A stretch of 64,000 bases of DNA from the NCBI RefSeq assembly GCF_002865645.1, contig NW_020194541.1, positions 909,181 to 973,180 of the forward strand. The letters run 5' to 3'. How positions within the stretch are numbered: position 1 is the stretch's first letter; every line of letters begins with the position of its first letter. The notes under the pieces were generated by a model. The model ran no database searches and had not been told where the DNA came from. It was given only the letters and a program-made list of their open reading frames with translations. This document shows, one piece after another, positions 22,220 through 33,343 of this stretch. A program made the translations under genes and the position numbers. The stretch comes from Hyaloscypha bicolor E (Eukaryota; Ascomycota; Leotiomycetes; Helotiales; Hyaloscyphaceae).

Positions 22220-24030
22220 ATGTCTCAGACAGGTGAGAGGGAAAGTATGTACCTGCCTTTGTGCTCAATTTATCGTATCGGTTATACGGTCTACAAATAT
22301 CACAACTCGCTAACAGTAGCCAGACGAAGCAATTGGTCCCATTTTTGCGGAACCCGTCGTTGTCTCGGCAAAGACGCATCGTCGTTTTTACGAGGTTGTC
22401 GTTCTTCTGCTAGCATTGAATGAAGGCTACAGAGGCACTGCCAGCAAGAAGAGCAAGGATCTTCCCCATAGCACAGGAGAAGATTCTGACGAACACTTGT
22501 TCCACAATTTTGTTTCCAGGCTGGGCCAAATCTGTGACTCACGCCCAGGCGGGTCTACTGTCACGGCATTTGCGGTTCTACAGCAGCCAGACAGGGTGGA
22601 ATACGTATTCGGGTCCAATAGAAGGAAAGAGGTGGAGCTGGAGACGACCAGAGCTTACATTCGCGCCATTCTCACCAGCCTCAGGGAGTCCACATACTGT
22701 GAAGATGACGATCAACGTGAGGAATATCTGAGCAACGTTCTCCGGGATGTTTTGATGTTCAACCGTGACCGTATTCGTCGTTACTTGAATGGTTTGACGA
22801 CTGCCTTAGAAGCCTGCATTGCGATTCGCGAGGCGGAGAGTTCGTCGACTGGTGAGTTTGAGACTTGCCATTTATTTGATCCCTGTTTCTAATCTCAACC
22901 GCTTTTAAGTTGTGTCTCGACAGAAAAGCTTTGTCCGAATGCTGGAATTGGTTCAACTTGCCAACCAGAATGATAACGACGACGATGAATGTAAGTTTCG
23001 CTAACTCTCCAAATTCCCAGTTACACCGACCAAGATTGACATGACATGGAATGACGCAGTCTTGGACCACACCGAAGGGCTGATTAACGCCTTACAGAGC
23101 CTGCAAAAGCCTGTCACAGCCCTGTTCCTTCGAAAGAGAGCAAGCAATGATAAGGCTGGGAACACAAAACCTTGGCAAGATCTTCAACACCACTCTTCCA
23201 GACTCTTGGCCTATAGGCGTGCTGTTGAGGTGCTCTGGGAATCCAGTTGTATGTGGCCAAGTCTCTTCGATACCTTCGAAGTTACATGTATTCCATCAAG
23301 CAGTAAAGCAATTAATCCGCTCAATACATGCCCACAAACGGCATCAGAGATCCTCGCCCGTATGGTACCCAATTCGGAAACAAAGGGCAAATTTCTGGAC
23401 CTGGCTGAGACTATGCAACAAAACTTCGATCTGGACAAGACGATTGAAGATGAGTGGACCAGCAGCAACTTCCACCCTATTGTCCATGCCGAGATCCTTG
23501 TCCACAGCTGGCTCGAGAAGACTGGTGGCACGAGGCCTGAGCGGTTCTTCCAGAACTGGCAATACATCGGCTGTAGCAAGCCTGTTTGCAAGCTGTGCCA
23601 CTACTATTTCACCAGTCACCCCAGCGGTGTTCAGATCCGGGGCACACATGGCAACTTGTACCGCAACTGGAGAATGCCCGATTATGCCGACGTTTACTCC
23701 CTACGCACGAAAGAGGAAGCCCTCGCGAAACGTCACGAGATTTTGCGAGGCATCATGAGTCACCTTCGGCAATGTGTTCTAAGAACTCTCAGCGAGAAGA
23801 CCACTGACTCCAGGCCGTGTGACTCTAATACCATATCCTCCTTTGCACTCAACGATAGTCATATTGGCATGGGTGTTCGAAACTCAAACTTGTTTGTGCC
23901 TAGAACACGTTTGAACAGTTTAACAGGGGCCGAGCCACAAACTTGGGTGTTCAATGAGGACTGGGAGGCAATGGATGGCGAGAGTGAAACTACAGATGGA
24001 GTCAAGGGGAGCTGCGAGGCATCGAATTAA
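22220..24030 (+). CDS. OTT_1508-like nucleic-acid/nucleotide deaminase family protein
   Basis: Model: 22220..22232, 22414..22851, 22910..22990, 23021..24030, giving 513 residues; the 181-bp first intron is the least certain. The C-terminal half carries a zinc-deaminase signature. HAE lies at about residues 333-335 inside VHAEILVHSWLEK, and about 32 residues on comes YIGCSKPVCKLCHYYF with Cys367 and Cys370. The following GTHGNLYRNWRMPD is also typical of the fungal OTT_1508 group of the cytidine-deaminase superfamily (Pfam PF14441, named from memory). His, both Cys and the catalytic Glu are all present, so it may be active. The substrate is unknown; distant relatives act as effector or immunity enzymes. 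Residues 1-180 are helical and unassigned. It sits next to transposon-rich DNA and a broken HET gene. Confidence 0.85.
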
Positions 24031-25445
24031 ATTAACCATGAGGAGCTAGAGTATTGAGTCACTGGCGGATCTCCTGGCAAGACTGGAAAGTCCTTGCACA
24101 GCTGGCATGAATTGTGGCAGGTTTCTTCTACTCTACACACTCCATCGTTGATGTTAGCAGAGGCTATGGGAAGCTGGAGGTGTTGCAGAGAGTAGGAAGG
24201 CGAGGACTGGAAGGAAGTTTGAGAGCAAGTTCAGAAGGCCACCGGGAAAACTTTAATGAGGGTCCGTTCATATTCACTCGCCACTTCCTCAAAAGTAAAG
24301 GTGACCCGACTGAAAGCCACAGAACTTTCGAGTATTTCTATTAGTCTTGCTTCACATGTTTTCGAAGGTGAAACTATTTCAAAACAACATTGATTAAGGA
24401 GATCGATATGCAAATGCCAGATTATTGCCCAGCTTTCTCTCCGCATTCCTGTCACTGATCACCCGTCCCCTTCCCATCCCCTTTTTTCTTTTCTCCACCG
24501 CTGCCACCAACCATCTTCCAAAGTCCACCCACAGCGCCACTGATAGCACCTATCAGAGGGTTCGAGCCTTGGGGAGGATATTTCTTCCCATCTCTCTCTA
24601 TTTTTGGCTCACACTAAGAAAGTATCAGCCTCCACCTTTGTCGAGGAAATTAAAATTAGGGCCGGAAAACAAAAAAAAAAGAGGGGAGTTACACTGCATC
24701 TCTCATTTGCAGGGATACTATCCATTACGCCTGGAACATGAGCTCCGCAGCCCGACCAGGTTGCTTTCTCTGTCATAGATGTCAGGGTCCACGACTCCAC
24801 GTCCTTAATCTGAACGGAATTATAAGGAAACACGAGGGAGGAGTGAAGAAAAAATTGGGCAGGGAGAATAACGTACGGCAAGTTGAGCAGGTGGTTTTCA
24901 TACACATCTTGACTTCTTATCTTTGCGTCTTGTAATCCAGGTGAAGGTACTGAGAGATTAGGGGTGCAATGGTGGTAACGGTCTTTCTCCTGAAAGTAAA
25001 CGTGTTTGTGTACTTGTCCTATTTCGGATGGAGGATATTGCGATCTGGAAGAGGGAAGAGGTTGCTGCTTTATAGGAAGTGGTCACCGAACTTGAGACAT
25101 GGATAGATCGTGGCGTCGGGATCTACGGCCGGCTAGATTAGCGAGGTCGCCGATAAAAAGGGGGGTTCATGTAATACTTTCTCAGACCACGACTTTTAGA
25201 CATGAGACTTTCGCTCTTCCTCTCAGTATTGAGATATTATCACTGGCTCTCAGAGGCTTCGCTACAATAAGTCCCTGTGAGAAAACGAGAGTTCCAGGTC
25301 GAATGGTCTTAAAAACACAAGATCCATTATTTCCATAGCCTTCCACCCTATAATTGCATACCTAGCTTGTCCAACGAGCATCACCATCGCGTGTCAGAAA
25401 TAGTTCAAAGTTCTTGGAATTGTCTTCCCCATGGCCGCGGTGGTC
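24031..25445. other. Gene-poor 1.4 kb
   Basis: Only short overlapping frames without domains. A T/C-rich tract lies near 24430-24560. Confidence 0.45.
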
Positions 25446-25993
25446 CTAGCGCTTGCGCTTGTAGGTGATTTCCCCGTCACTGTCGCTTGTGGTGGAGAGT
25501 GCCAGGGTGAGATTTCTATACTTCTGGATCTCTGCTCTTCCCACTTGATAAATTCTGGCTATATATTGCGACAACGACAAAAGCGATATGGGTTTTCCTA
25601 AGGTTCTGCTCCGAAGATGTGCGATCGGCATGTGTAATAGTATGAGTTGTTTACTATTAAAACAAGTCGTTGTGGAACACACCAAGGGGTTGGTGCGTTC
25701 CCTTGGTTCAGCACCATTGGTTATGTTGGGAGGGTGGAGGAACTTACTTCGGCGGGGAGTTCTTGGATGGCGGCAAGGGAGGCGGTGGTGTAGTGGAGGG
25801 CGGCGTGCAGGGCTGTTGCAGAGTTGTCGGAGCCGGCGAGGCTGTATATGGGAGTATGTATTAGCAGGGATGTGGTGTGGCGTGAGAATGAGTTAGGAGG
25901 TGAAAGGGTAGGGAAGGTATAGTACTTTTGAAGAACAGTTGCCGGCTGGGCTTCTCTTTGCGTGAGGCCGTGAGCAAGGAAAGGCCCAGGCAT
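25446..25993 (-). CDS. Possible small multi-exon gene, unknown
   Basis: Two exons look real. 25926..25993 encodes MPGPFLAHGLTQREAQPATV. It joins 25748..25841 (AGSDNSATALHAALHYTTAS onward) across an 84-bp intron with GCTAATAC branch and ATACAG acceptor. A GTAAGT donor follows at 25747. The third exon is unclear. The most attractive C-terminus (IQKYRNLTLAL, ending in a KRKR tail at 25446) is out of phase with every acceptor I tried. The in-phase choice gives a short hydrophobic tail ending earlier. A helical protein of 80-120 residues is likely. No family recognised. Confidence 0.3.
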
Positions 25994-26131
25994 GTCGTGC
26001 TTGATATTTTTATTTGGAGAGAATCGTTCTGCAGCTGCTTTCTTCCTAATCCTAATGAGAGAAACGTACACGTTAGTTTCGAGGTAAGGAGCGTTGAAGG
26101 GAGGGAGAGCGAACCCCATCAACTTTCCCAA

Positions 26132-26834
26132 GCCGATTTTATCCGTCTCTTTCGGGAGAAATGGCCTAAAGCGCTTCTAAAAAAAAATTTACTTGGCTAG
26201 TGCAGGCGACGTCCCAATCAGCTTAATTAATAGAAGCATATCCTCTATCGTCTTTATATAAGAGATATTTTTATCTAACTCTAGATATTTGTTGTCTTTA
26301 CCGGAATACTGGAGTTTTTGTGAGCTATGATGCGAAGGATTGATTGAACATGCATAAAGGACATACCCCTATTACAGCCTTAGATCGAATCATATTTTGA
26401 CGTTCCTGTTGCTCTCCGAGAACATGGAATCATATTCCGGCTCCTGGGGCGCGGCGTCATACCATTCAGAAGGCGTCCAAGGTGATCTCATGGCGGACAC
26501 CTGCCTCAGAATATTAGGGTCGCCTGTGGCGAGCTCATTTGGCCCTCTCCGTTCGATCGGACCTAGGATTGAGGGCTCATTATCTACTGCTTCGCTAACT
26601 AGTATGGGATTAAAGGTCAGGCTACAGGCACTAACCGTATTTCTGGCATACCTCAGCAGGATTTAGATGGAAGCGGCCGGCCAAGGCCTTCCTGGTCTGC
26701 CAGAACTTCGACCACCTAGCCACGGCGGGGCCTGAGGCGTGTCGTAAATGAAGCCACGTGCGGACCCTGGAGATGACAGAGGCGGGACAGCAGGCGGGAC
26801 ACGGTGCAGGGTCGGCCCGGGGAAGCAACGCCAT
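26132..26834. other. Intergenic
   Basis: No gene seen; a GC-rich patch at 26670-26830 hosts the insertion of the next element. Confidence 0.4.
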
Positions 26835-26842
26835 AGGGCAGT

Positions 26843-27374
26843 CAGTGTGTCAAAGGATTATTCAAGTTATTCGAGTTATTCATGAATAATTCATGAATAA
26901 CTTGAATAAAATAAGAGTAACGAATATCTTAAATAATTTGAGTAAAATAGAATAATTATTCATGAATAACATGAATAACCATGAATAACCACGTGAAAGT
27001 CACGTGAAAGTCAATTAATTATAGTAAATTGACATATATTTAAATTTAAAAAAAGGAACTAAGGTATTTATTAAGCAGCCTTATATAAGGCTACTTAAAT
27101 ACAGATTTTCTATAATATATAAACTAATTATCGCTAAGGTTCGATCCGCTTACCAAGCGCCACTACCACCTGATTGGGTAGCGAGGTGGCGCTAGGTGGC
27201 GCTAGGTGCGGGCCCTCCCGGAAGCCCTACCCGATTAGGCTAGCTCAATCACGTGCAGAGATCACGTGCGTCATTTAAATTATTCATGATTATTCATGAA
27301 TAACTTGAATAATATATGAATAAAATAAGAGTAACGGCCGTTATTCTATTCTACTCTATTCATTTGACACACTG
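26843..27374. mobile_element. hAT-type MITE, 532 bp, with perfect 8-bp TSD
   Basis: The termini are inverted repeats CAGTGTGTCAAA (26843..26854) and TTTGACACACTG (27363..27374). They are flanked on both sides by the identical 8-bp AGGGCAGT (26835..26842 and 27375..27382). An 8-bp duplication with CA(G) termini is the hAT hallmark. The subterminal regions repeat GAATAACTTGAAT, TTATTCATGAATAA and AATAAGAGTAACG, likely transposase-binding sites. No coding capacity. The middle holds a GC-rich patch with a duplicated GGTGGCGCTA and a tRNA-type B box (GGTTCGATCC, about 27138). The host sequence is interrupted cleanly. Confidence 0.88.
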
Positions 27375-27382
27375 AGGGCAGT

Positions 27383-28534
27383 GGGCTTTCACCGCTCAAA
27401 CATCTCGTTGGTATCGACGCTGCACTGCTGCAGTTATGGACCCAGGGTTGCTAAGCGTTCGGCAGTTCTCACCTAATATTGCCTATTAGGGGAGAACAAG
27501 CGATGCGCAAGAGCCAGCGATACGCAAATCCCACCCAAATTTGTGTGGGTAAATCGCTCAAACCACGAAAACGCCTCATACTTTTGTTCTTTAAATTTAA
27601 TAAGCAGCTACAAAACCTGGGATGGACTTGAAATATACGGTTTACGTAACCTTTTAGAACGTTGCGTTGTAATAATAAAAAAAGGGTTGTTTTTGGTGGA
27701 GTTCTCACATTTAAATATCGCTGGGATCTGCATATTGCTCTTCCTCACCTGTTACTTAAATTAACTGAGTAAAAGGTGAGAACTGACGAACGACTATTGC
27801 GATTGTTGAAGTTAGTAGGGATTAGACAATTTAATTTGATTTATATAAAATAATATTAATATAGGTTTTATAGTGTTCTTGCAGTAATAGTGCAAGAAAT
27901 AGAGGAAAACCAGAGATTAGAAAAGAGGACTAAAAACTGAAGATACTTACCTAATTAATATTAAAGAAGAGAAGTTTGGATGATTGTGCGAAGCTCTGTC
28001 CGCACGTGATAATAAACCTGGTGATTCTATTAGTTTAGAGCAGGTTCTAGCCTATTTGAGAAGAACACCTATAAATATCTCCATTTATTATATAATATTA
28101 TTGTAACCTCATAAATCTATCCATAATAATATTGGTCTCCTTAAATTCTTACATATGCCACCCCAACTAAAGTTGCCCCCACCGGGATGCTGACCGGCTT
28201 CTGGTGGGGGGAGGAGAATTGCTCGAACCGACTTCCCTTTTGGTCCCTCTCCGACGCGAACGGCCCTAGTGTATTGGTTGTATCGGCGAGCTGCACCCAG
28301 CACCACCAATACTGCACTGCAATTGCTGAATGGCTAGATAGCTGGATAGACCGTTGTAATACAACGCAGCCCCCTCCTCTCCTTGTCAGATAACTGAAAG
28401 TCGGCACGGGAGACCACTGCCCAGGGTTGCACGGGAAGGCACTAGATTGCGCACATAAGAATGCGATGCTGCCATTTCTCCACTCTTCTCCGAGTCCCAG
28501 ATCCTGAGATTCTCTCGAATGCAACTTCAGCAAG
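27383..28534. other. Intergenic with AT-rich stretch
   Basis: 27570-28140 is AT-rich without genes. 28140-28534 is the probable promoter and leader of the methyltransferase gene. Confidence 0.45.
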
Positions 28535-30438
28535 ATGTCACCCCAAGAGACCCTCTCTCCAGTAGTTACGGGAGCTAAAGCCCAGGCGACAGCGGCTGCT
28601 ACACCTGAAACCAGAGCGGCCACCGAGTCGGACGCCCCCATCGCAACACAGGTGCTTGCTGCCGATGATACTGTTTGTCAGCCCTCGCTTTCTTTCCCCA
28701 CGCAAGGAGCGATTTTGACTGACAATCCCTTCTCCCCTAGCTGGACGACGATAATGATTCTGCGATTGGAGGGGTAATTTCTTCCTTCCTTCCATCCATA
28801 TTCTTGGAGCAAAAGTGACACCTCCCGAGGATTCTCTGAGCTCGACTGCGTCAATCGCTTCCTCCATATACAAGTTCCGAGTCGAGAATGGGAGGACCTA
28901 CAATGGTTACGGAGACCGCAGTACGTACGGCCTGGCCCCTGGATTTCATTCAAAGTAGGCTTTTTGCTGACCGTTAGGTTTGCAGGGTACTTTATGCCAA
29001 ATGATGAGGCATGTGTTCTCCCTCTTCAATAAATATCTTGTCTTAATAGTCGATTGTACAGGTTGAGCAAGATCGGCTGGGTACCTATTACTGCTCCTTT
29101 CAAGCCACACAGCTCAATTTAACTAAACACGTGCCAGATTTGCAACATCATTTGTTCCAACTGACTTTCCGTGGCGGGATGTTCACCGCTCCTATTGACA
29201 GGAAGAAAGTCCACCGCATTCTTGATGCTGGAACTGGAACCGGTATTTGGGCAATTGATATGGGTATGTCCTTCTCTCCTCTCTCTCGTTGAAAAAAAGA
29301 GGAAAAGGAATTAACTAGGAGGGAATTGAACAGGCGATATGTGTCCTGAAGCAGAGGTAGGCAGCGTTGCCTTAGAATCACATCGTGGGCCCGTACTCAA
29401 CACATACTAATCTAGACCAGGTCTTCGGAGTCGACGTCAGCCCCATTCAACCACAATTGTAAGATCAAATCTCCCCGAGATATTATGCTATTTTCCTATT
29501 CCCTATTCCCCAGTTGCTATTTAATGGCGATGTGGTAATTGTGGCTCTTGCTAACGAGGGATCCCTGCTAAGCGTACCCCCGAACGTCAAATTCGAGATC
29601 GACGATCTGGAGAAACCATGGACCTTCACCTCAGGCTTTGACTTTGTCTTCAGTCGCATGATGACCGGTTCGTTCCCCGATTGGAGGCAATACATAAACC
29701 ACTGCTATGAGTAACCCCCCCCCCCCCCCCCCCCCCCCCCAAAAAAATAACACTCTCCATCTGTGCCAATTAACAAAACGAAAAGGTTCACCAACCCAGG
29801 CGGCTACTGTGAAGTACAAGACGTTTGTCTCCCCGTGCGCTGCGACGACGACACCCTCACCAACACCAACCTCGAGAGGTACGGGAATCTCATGTTAGAA
29901 GGGAGTTTGAAATTGGGCGTGGGGCTAGATGTCGCATTGAAGACGAAACAATGTATGGAAGAGGCTGGTTTCGTAGATGTTAACCAGGTGACTTATAAGT
30001 GGCCTTTGAATCGGTGGCCGGCGAATAAAGCAATGAAGGAGATTGGTATACTTTCCCTTGCCCTCCTTGTTATATTTGAAATTTGGCAACTTGCCTCAGT
30101 CGAGTCAAGTGAGAGTCCTTGTGCTGAAAAAATGGATTTTGATTCAACAGGTCTCTGGGCACACGAAGTTACAATGTCCAATTTGTCTGGCCTCAGCATT
30201 GCCCTTTTCACACATGGTCTTGGCTGGTCGGTGGAGGAATTGGAGGTCTTCCTCGCGGATGTAAGGAAAGATTTGAAGAATTCGAAAATTCATTCTTATA
30301 TGCCTATGTCAGCTCTCCCCTATCTACCCACTCGGATCATTTTTTTATTTATTTGTGTGCGTGCTTACTTGTTTCGGTAGTTATGTTGTAGTTGGGAGGA
30401 AACCTGGAGCGAAGGAAGAAACGACGGTTGTTGCGTAA
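28535..30438 (+). CDS. LaeA-like S-adenosylmethionine methyltransferase
   Basis: Class I SAM-dependent methyltransferase of the large fungal group that includes LaeA and the UMTA-type proteins. Twelve exons keep one frame: 28535..28651, 28741..28773, 28830..28920, 28986..29008, 29062..29080, 29138..29263, 29334..29356, 29421..29458, 29573..29710, 29786..30045, 30151..30307, 30381..30438, giving 360 residues. Family marks in order: ENGRTYNGYGD, PNDEVEQDRLDLQHH, the SAM-binding LDAGTGTGIWAID, GVDVSPIQP, VPPNVKFEIDDLEKPW, NPGGYCEVQD, and YVVVGRKPG at the end. One intron (29009..29061) needs a GC donor. One (30046..30150) is 105 bp without stops. One holds 26 C in a row. No PKS, NRPS or terpene gene lies within the window, so a cluster role is not supported. 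The target is unknown. Confidence 0.88.
29715..29740 (+). repeat. Poly-C tract, 26 C then 7 A
   Basis: Uninterrupted C26A7 directly behind the GTAA donor of the ninth methyltransferase intron. The assembled length is probably approximate because such runs slip. Confidence 0.9.
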
Positions 30439-31610
30439 AGAGGGTGGAGGAAAGGAGGGTTGCGTTGTTATCCTTAAAAGAGCTGCTCTGCTCAACGCCT
30501 AGCGTCTGTTGACTGCAGGAGTAAGGTACATTCATTTTCTACAGCACACCGGTTTAGGAGCTGTTAGACCATCTTCAATTCCACAAGAACAAAATTTAAA
30601 GTTTGCACAGCTCTATCTCTCCAAATCTCAAATATTCAAAAAAAAATAATAATAATGCTCACTCACTTATCAATGCTTGAACTGAGAAGCGTTTGTCTAG
30701 TTCAACACACGCTTGTGAAAATGGCTTTGGAGGACCTGAATCACCTATCGACCACGAATAACTGCGCTCAACTTCCTCACAGCCAACAACTGTTACTGAT
30801 CACAATATGCATGCCTAAATCAAGGCAGCGGGATGCAACATCAGGTTTTCTCGTGCAGCCACTCGGCACAAGCCAGTTGGGAAGCGCTGGGAGAGAGTGG
30901 GGCCAGAATTGGTCCCATGCTTTTGACCCGGGCTAGACTACCATTGATCTATGTTGACTCCGCAAAGTGAGGTGGACTTCCCTTCTCCGGAAGGGGTTAC
31001 TAGTCGGTTTGTCCTCCTTTGCTCGCTTCGCTCAAAGCCTGGAAAAGCAAGTGTCCCGCGAAACTAAGTATCCCGTTGGGTAAATCCGAAGCTGGTAAAA
31101 TACGCCTAAAAACGCGACTTTCTATCGCGCGTATAGCCTCCTTTGTTATAATTAATATGCTGCATTCTATTAAATATATCTGGAATCTCTCCTATGAATT
31201 TTAGTTAATTATACGATATTAACTACTTTATTATTAAATAAATACTAAAAATAATATTAAAATTCTTTAAGAGTTAAGAAGAAAAGAAGATATCTCGGCT
31301 TCATTCATTCAATGGGGGTTCTTCTATACCTCTGTCACCTGATACTTTCACAGCATTTAAGTTGGAGCGTTTTGCATCTACGAGTTGCACTGTTATGTCC
31401 AGGATTCAAGACTAATTGCTCAGTTATGTCCAGGCGCTTATATGAGATGCGTTATCCTCTTTATTTTGACCGCTTCTATGACTTGCTGTGTTCCTTCATC
31501 TCCAACATATCTGGGCACTTCTCCTTATCCTTACTTTAGGAGGACTTGTCAGGCTGTGCTTCCTTTCAATTTTTTTTTTATAGCCACTAAGCGGCACCTA
31601 ACCCCTTTCT
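30439..31610. other. Gene-free
   Basis: Short frames only; AT-rich at about 31140-31300. Confidence 0.45.
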
Positions 31611-32000
31611 ATGTATCAATTCCGAGGATCATGCCTCCAAGACTCAGTGGGCCCCAAAGAAGTCCGTGTCTACCTAGGTTCAGTCTCATCTCTCAGCCCC
31701 GATGCAACCTCCGACCCTGCAATCGACCCTGCTAATCTATGAAAGCTCTGGCGAGGTTCTGAGCTTCTTGTCTTATTAGCAAACTACTTCGAGGAAATCT
31801 TTGAGGATCTCAATGGCTTTCAAACAGGTAGCCTGAATGGCGATTTAATTGTTATATTCGGTGCAATACTTGTCACTGCTTCGGGGATTATAGCTCTGAC
31901 CGGTTTGGTTCCCCGTTCAACAGGACCAAGACTTGACCAGAGTACTTTACATAGCCTTTTTGGTGTATTCTGGCGTCTTTTGGCACCAGAGAATGTATAA
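31611..32000 (+). pseudogene. Decayed protein-coding remnant
   Basis: One frame reads as protein-like sequence across two stops. From an ATG at 31611, 43 codons run to TGA at 31740. A stop-free run of 85 codons follows (31743..31997) with LANYFEEIFEDLNGFQTG, a hydrophobic span LIVIFGAILVTASGIIAL and RLDQSTLHSLFGVFWRLLAP, ending at TAA. Further stops follow. The amino-acid pattern (acidic helix, membrane span, amphipathic helix) looks inherited rather than random, and the stops are of the kind C-to-T changes give. Family not recognised. Confidence 0.4.
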
Positions 32001-33343
32001 GTTCTGTATTAAAGGAGGTCCAACTTGAATTTCAACTTTTGGGGCTCAAAGTCGACCTTATTTATTTGATGTTGAATGTTTCCGTCAGCCAGAAAACGAG
32101 TGAGATCTAGCATTGATTTAGGAAAGGAAAAGATCGAGGCTAATGGATCTGATATCTTATTTTACTGCCTCTCTAAACAGAGCTTTCTCTTGTGCTGGCG
32201 TGAATCTAAACTAACTCTGGCAGCTAGTACAATTGTGGCGTCACTTGTCCCTGCCCCTTTTGCTGCCCCTCGGCTTAAGACAGACTCTACTGCATGTGAT
32301 TCTCTTTACTCTCTTGGATAAAGCTTTAGCTTGAGTAGCTTATTAGCTTTTCAATCGATCCTTCCTATACGGTATCTAACAAATCCTAACATAGAAGGGA
32401 GTAATTTCCTGCTTGAAGCAGAGCAGCCAAGAGTTTGGAAAGAATAATAGGTGGGAGCGACACGTGACATTGTCTCACGACACGGCCTTCTGCCAGATGC
32501 CGTTTAGAAAGCATACATTGAAGAACTAAGAGGCTTTCTAAGCTGAAGCTATATACAAGAGAATCACCCGAGATGAAGCCTTTCAAGCCGAGGAGTGGAA
32601 CAATGGGCCGCCCCGTCACATGACTAACTGAACCATTTTCCTATGACGAGGTGGATTGCGCCTCGAGATCTGCCGTTCTAGCTTCTGAAATGCATCTACA
32701 TTTTACAAATCGAATTAGGAAGTTTGGGAAAAGAAGTATAAAGTAAGCTGCAAAAATGAGCCTATTTTCAACAACCTTTCCTCCCCTCACGGCTCCACGG
32801 CAGCATAATTATCCCGGAAGTAAGAATGTGTCAAGAACATTGTAAAGGCACTTCACTTCCAGTTTGTAATTCAAATACAATGCAAGTAAATACGGCGTCC
32901 GGAAGTAGTTTTGTAACGAGTGCGAAGGCAGGTTCTTGTTGAATTACTCCCAGTAGTCAGGTAACGAGAAAGAGGGAGCACATCACAAAAATATAACTTA
33001 AACTTGCAAAAATGAAATCATTTCATCAATCAATCAAATTTGGTATCAAAGGGAGAGCAGTTGGCTCTAAAGTACAGTATGTGCAAGAATCTTCCCGCAA
33101 CGCGCTTGCTTTTCAATTCATTCATCTCTTCATTTCCATGTATCTGCCCTCTGCTGCTTCACAAAATCATCAACCAACTCTCAAATATACGCATCTGTCT
33201 TTCCTTCCTTCAATCAAAAAAGGCTCACGATGCTCGCGCGCCGCAGAGATGACACTCTTCCATCCCAAACGCCAGCCATGCTTGAATCACTCTTCCTTCC
33301 GTTTGTCTTTCCAATGCACACACAGATTCATTATGAAGGCCGC
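32001..33343. other. Gene-free flank, 3' side of nup170
   Basis: No supportable gene. Includes the probable 3' UTR of the nucleoporin gene. Confidence 0.45.

Noticed and set aside
28535..30438. Methyltransferase as part of a secondary-metabolite cluster
   Set aside because: No polyketide, peptide, terpene or other backbone gene is present in the window.
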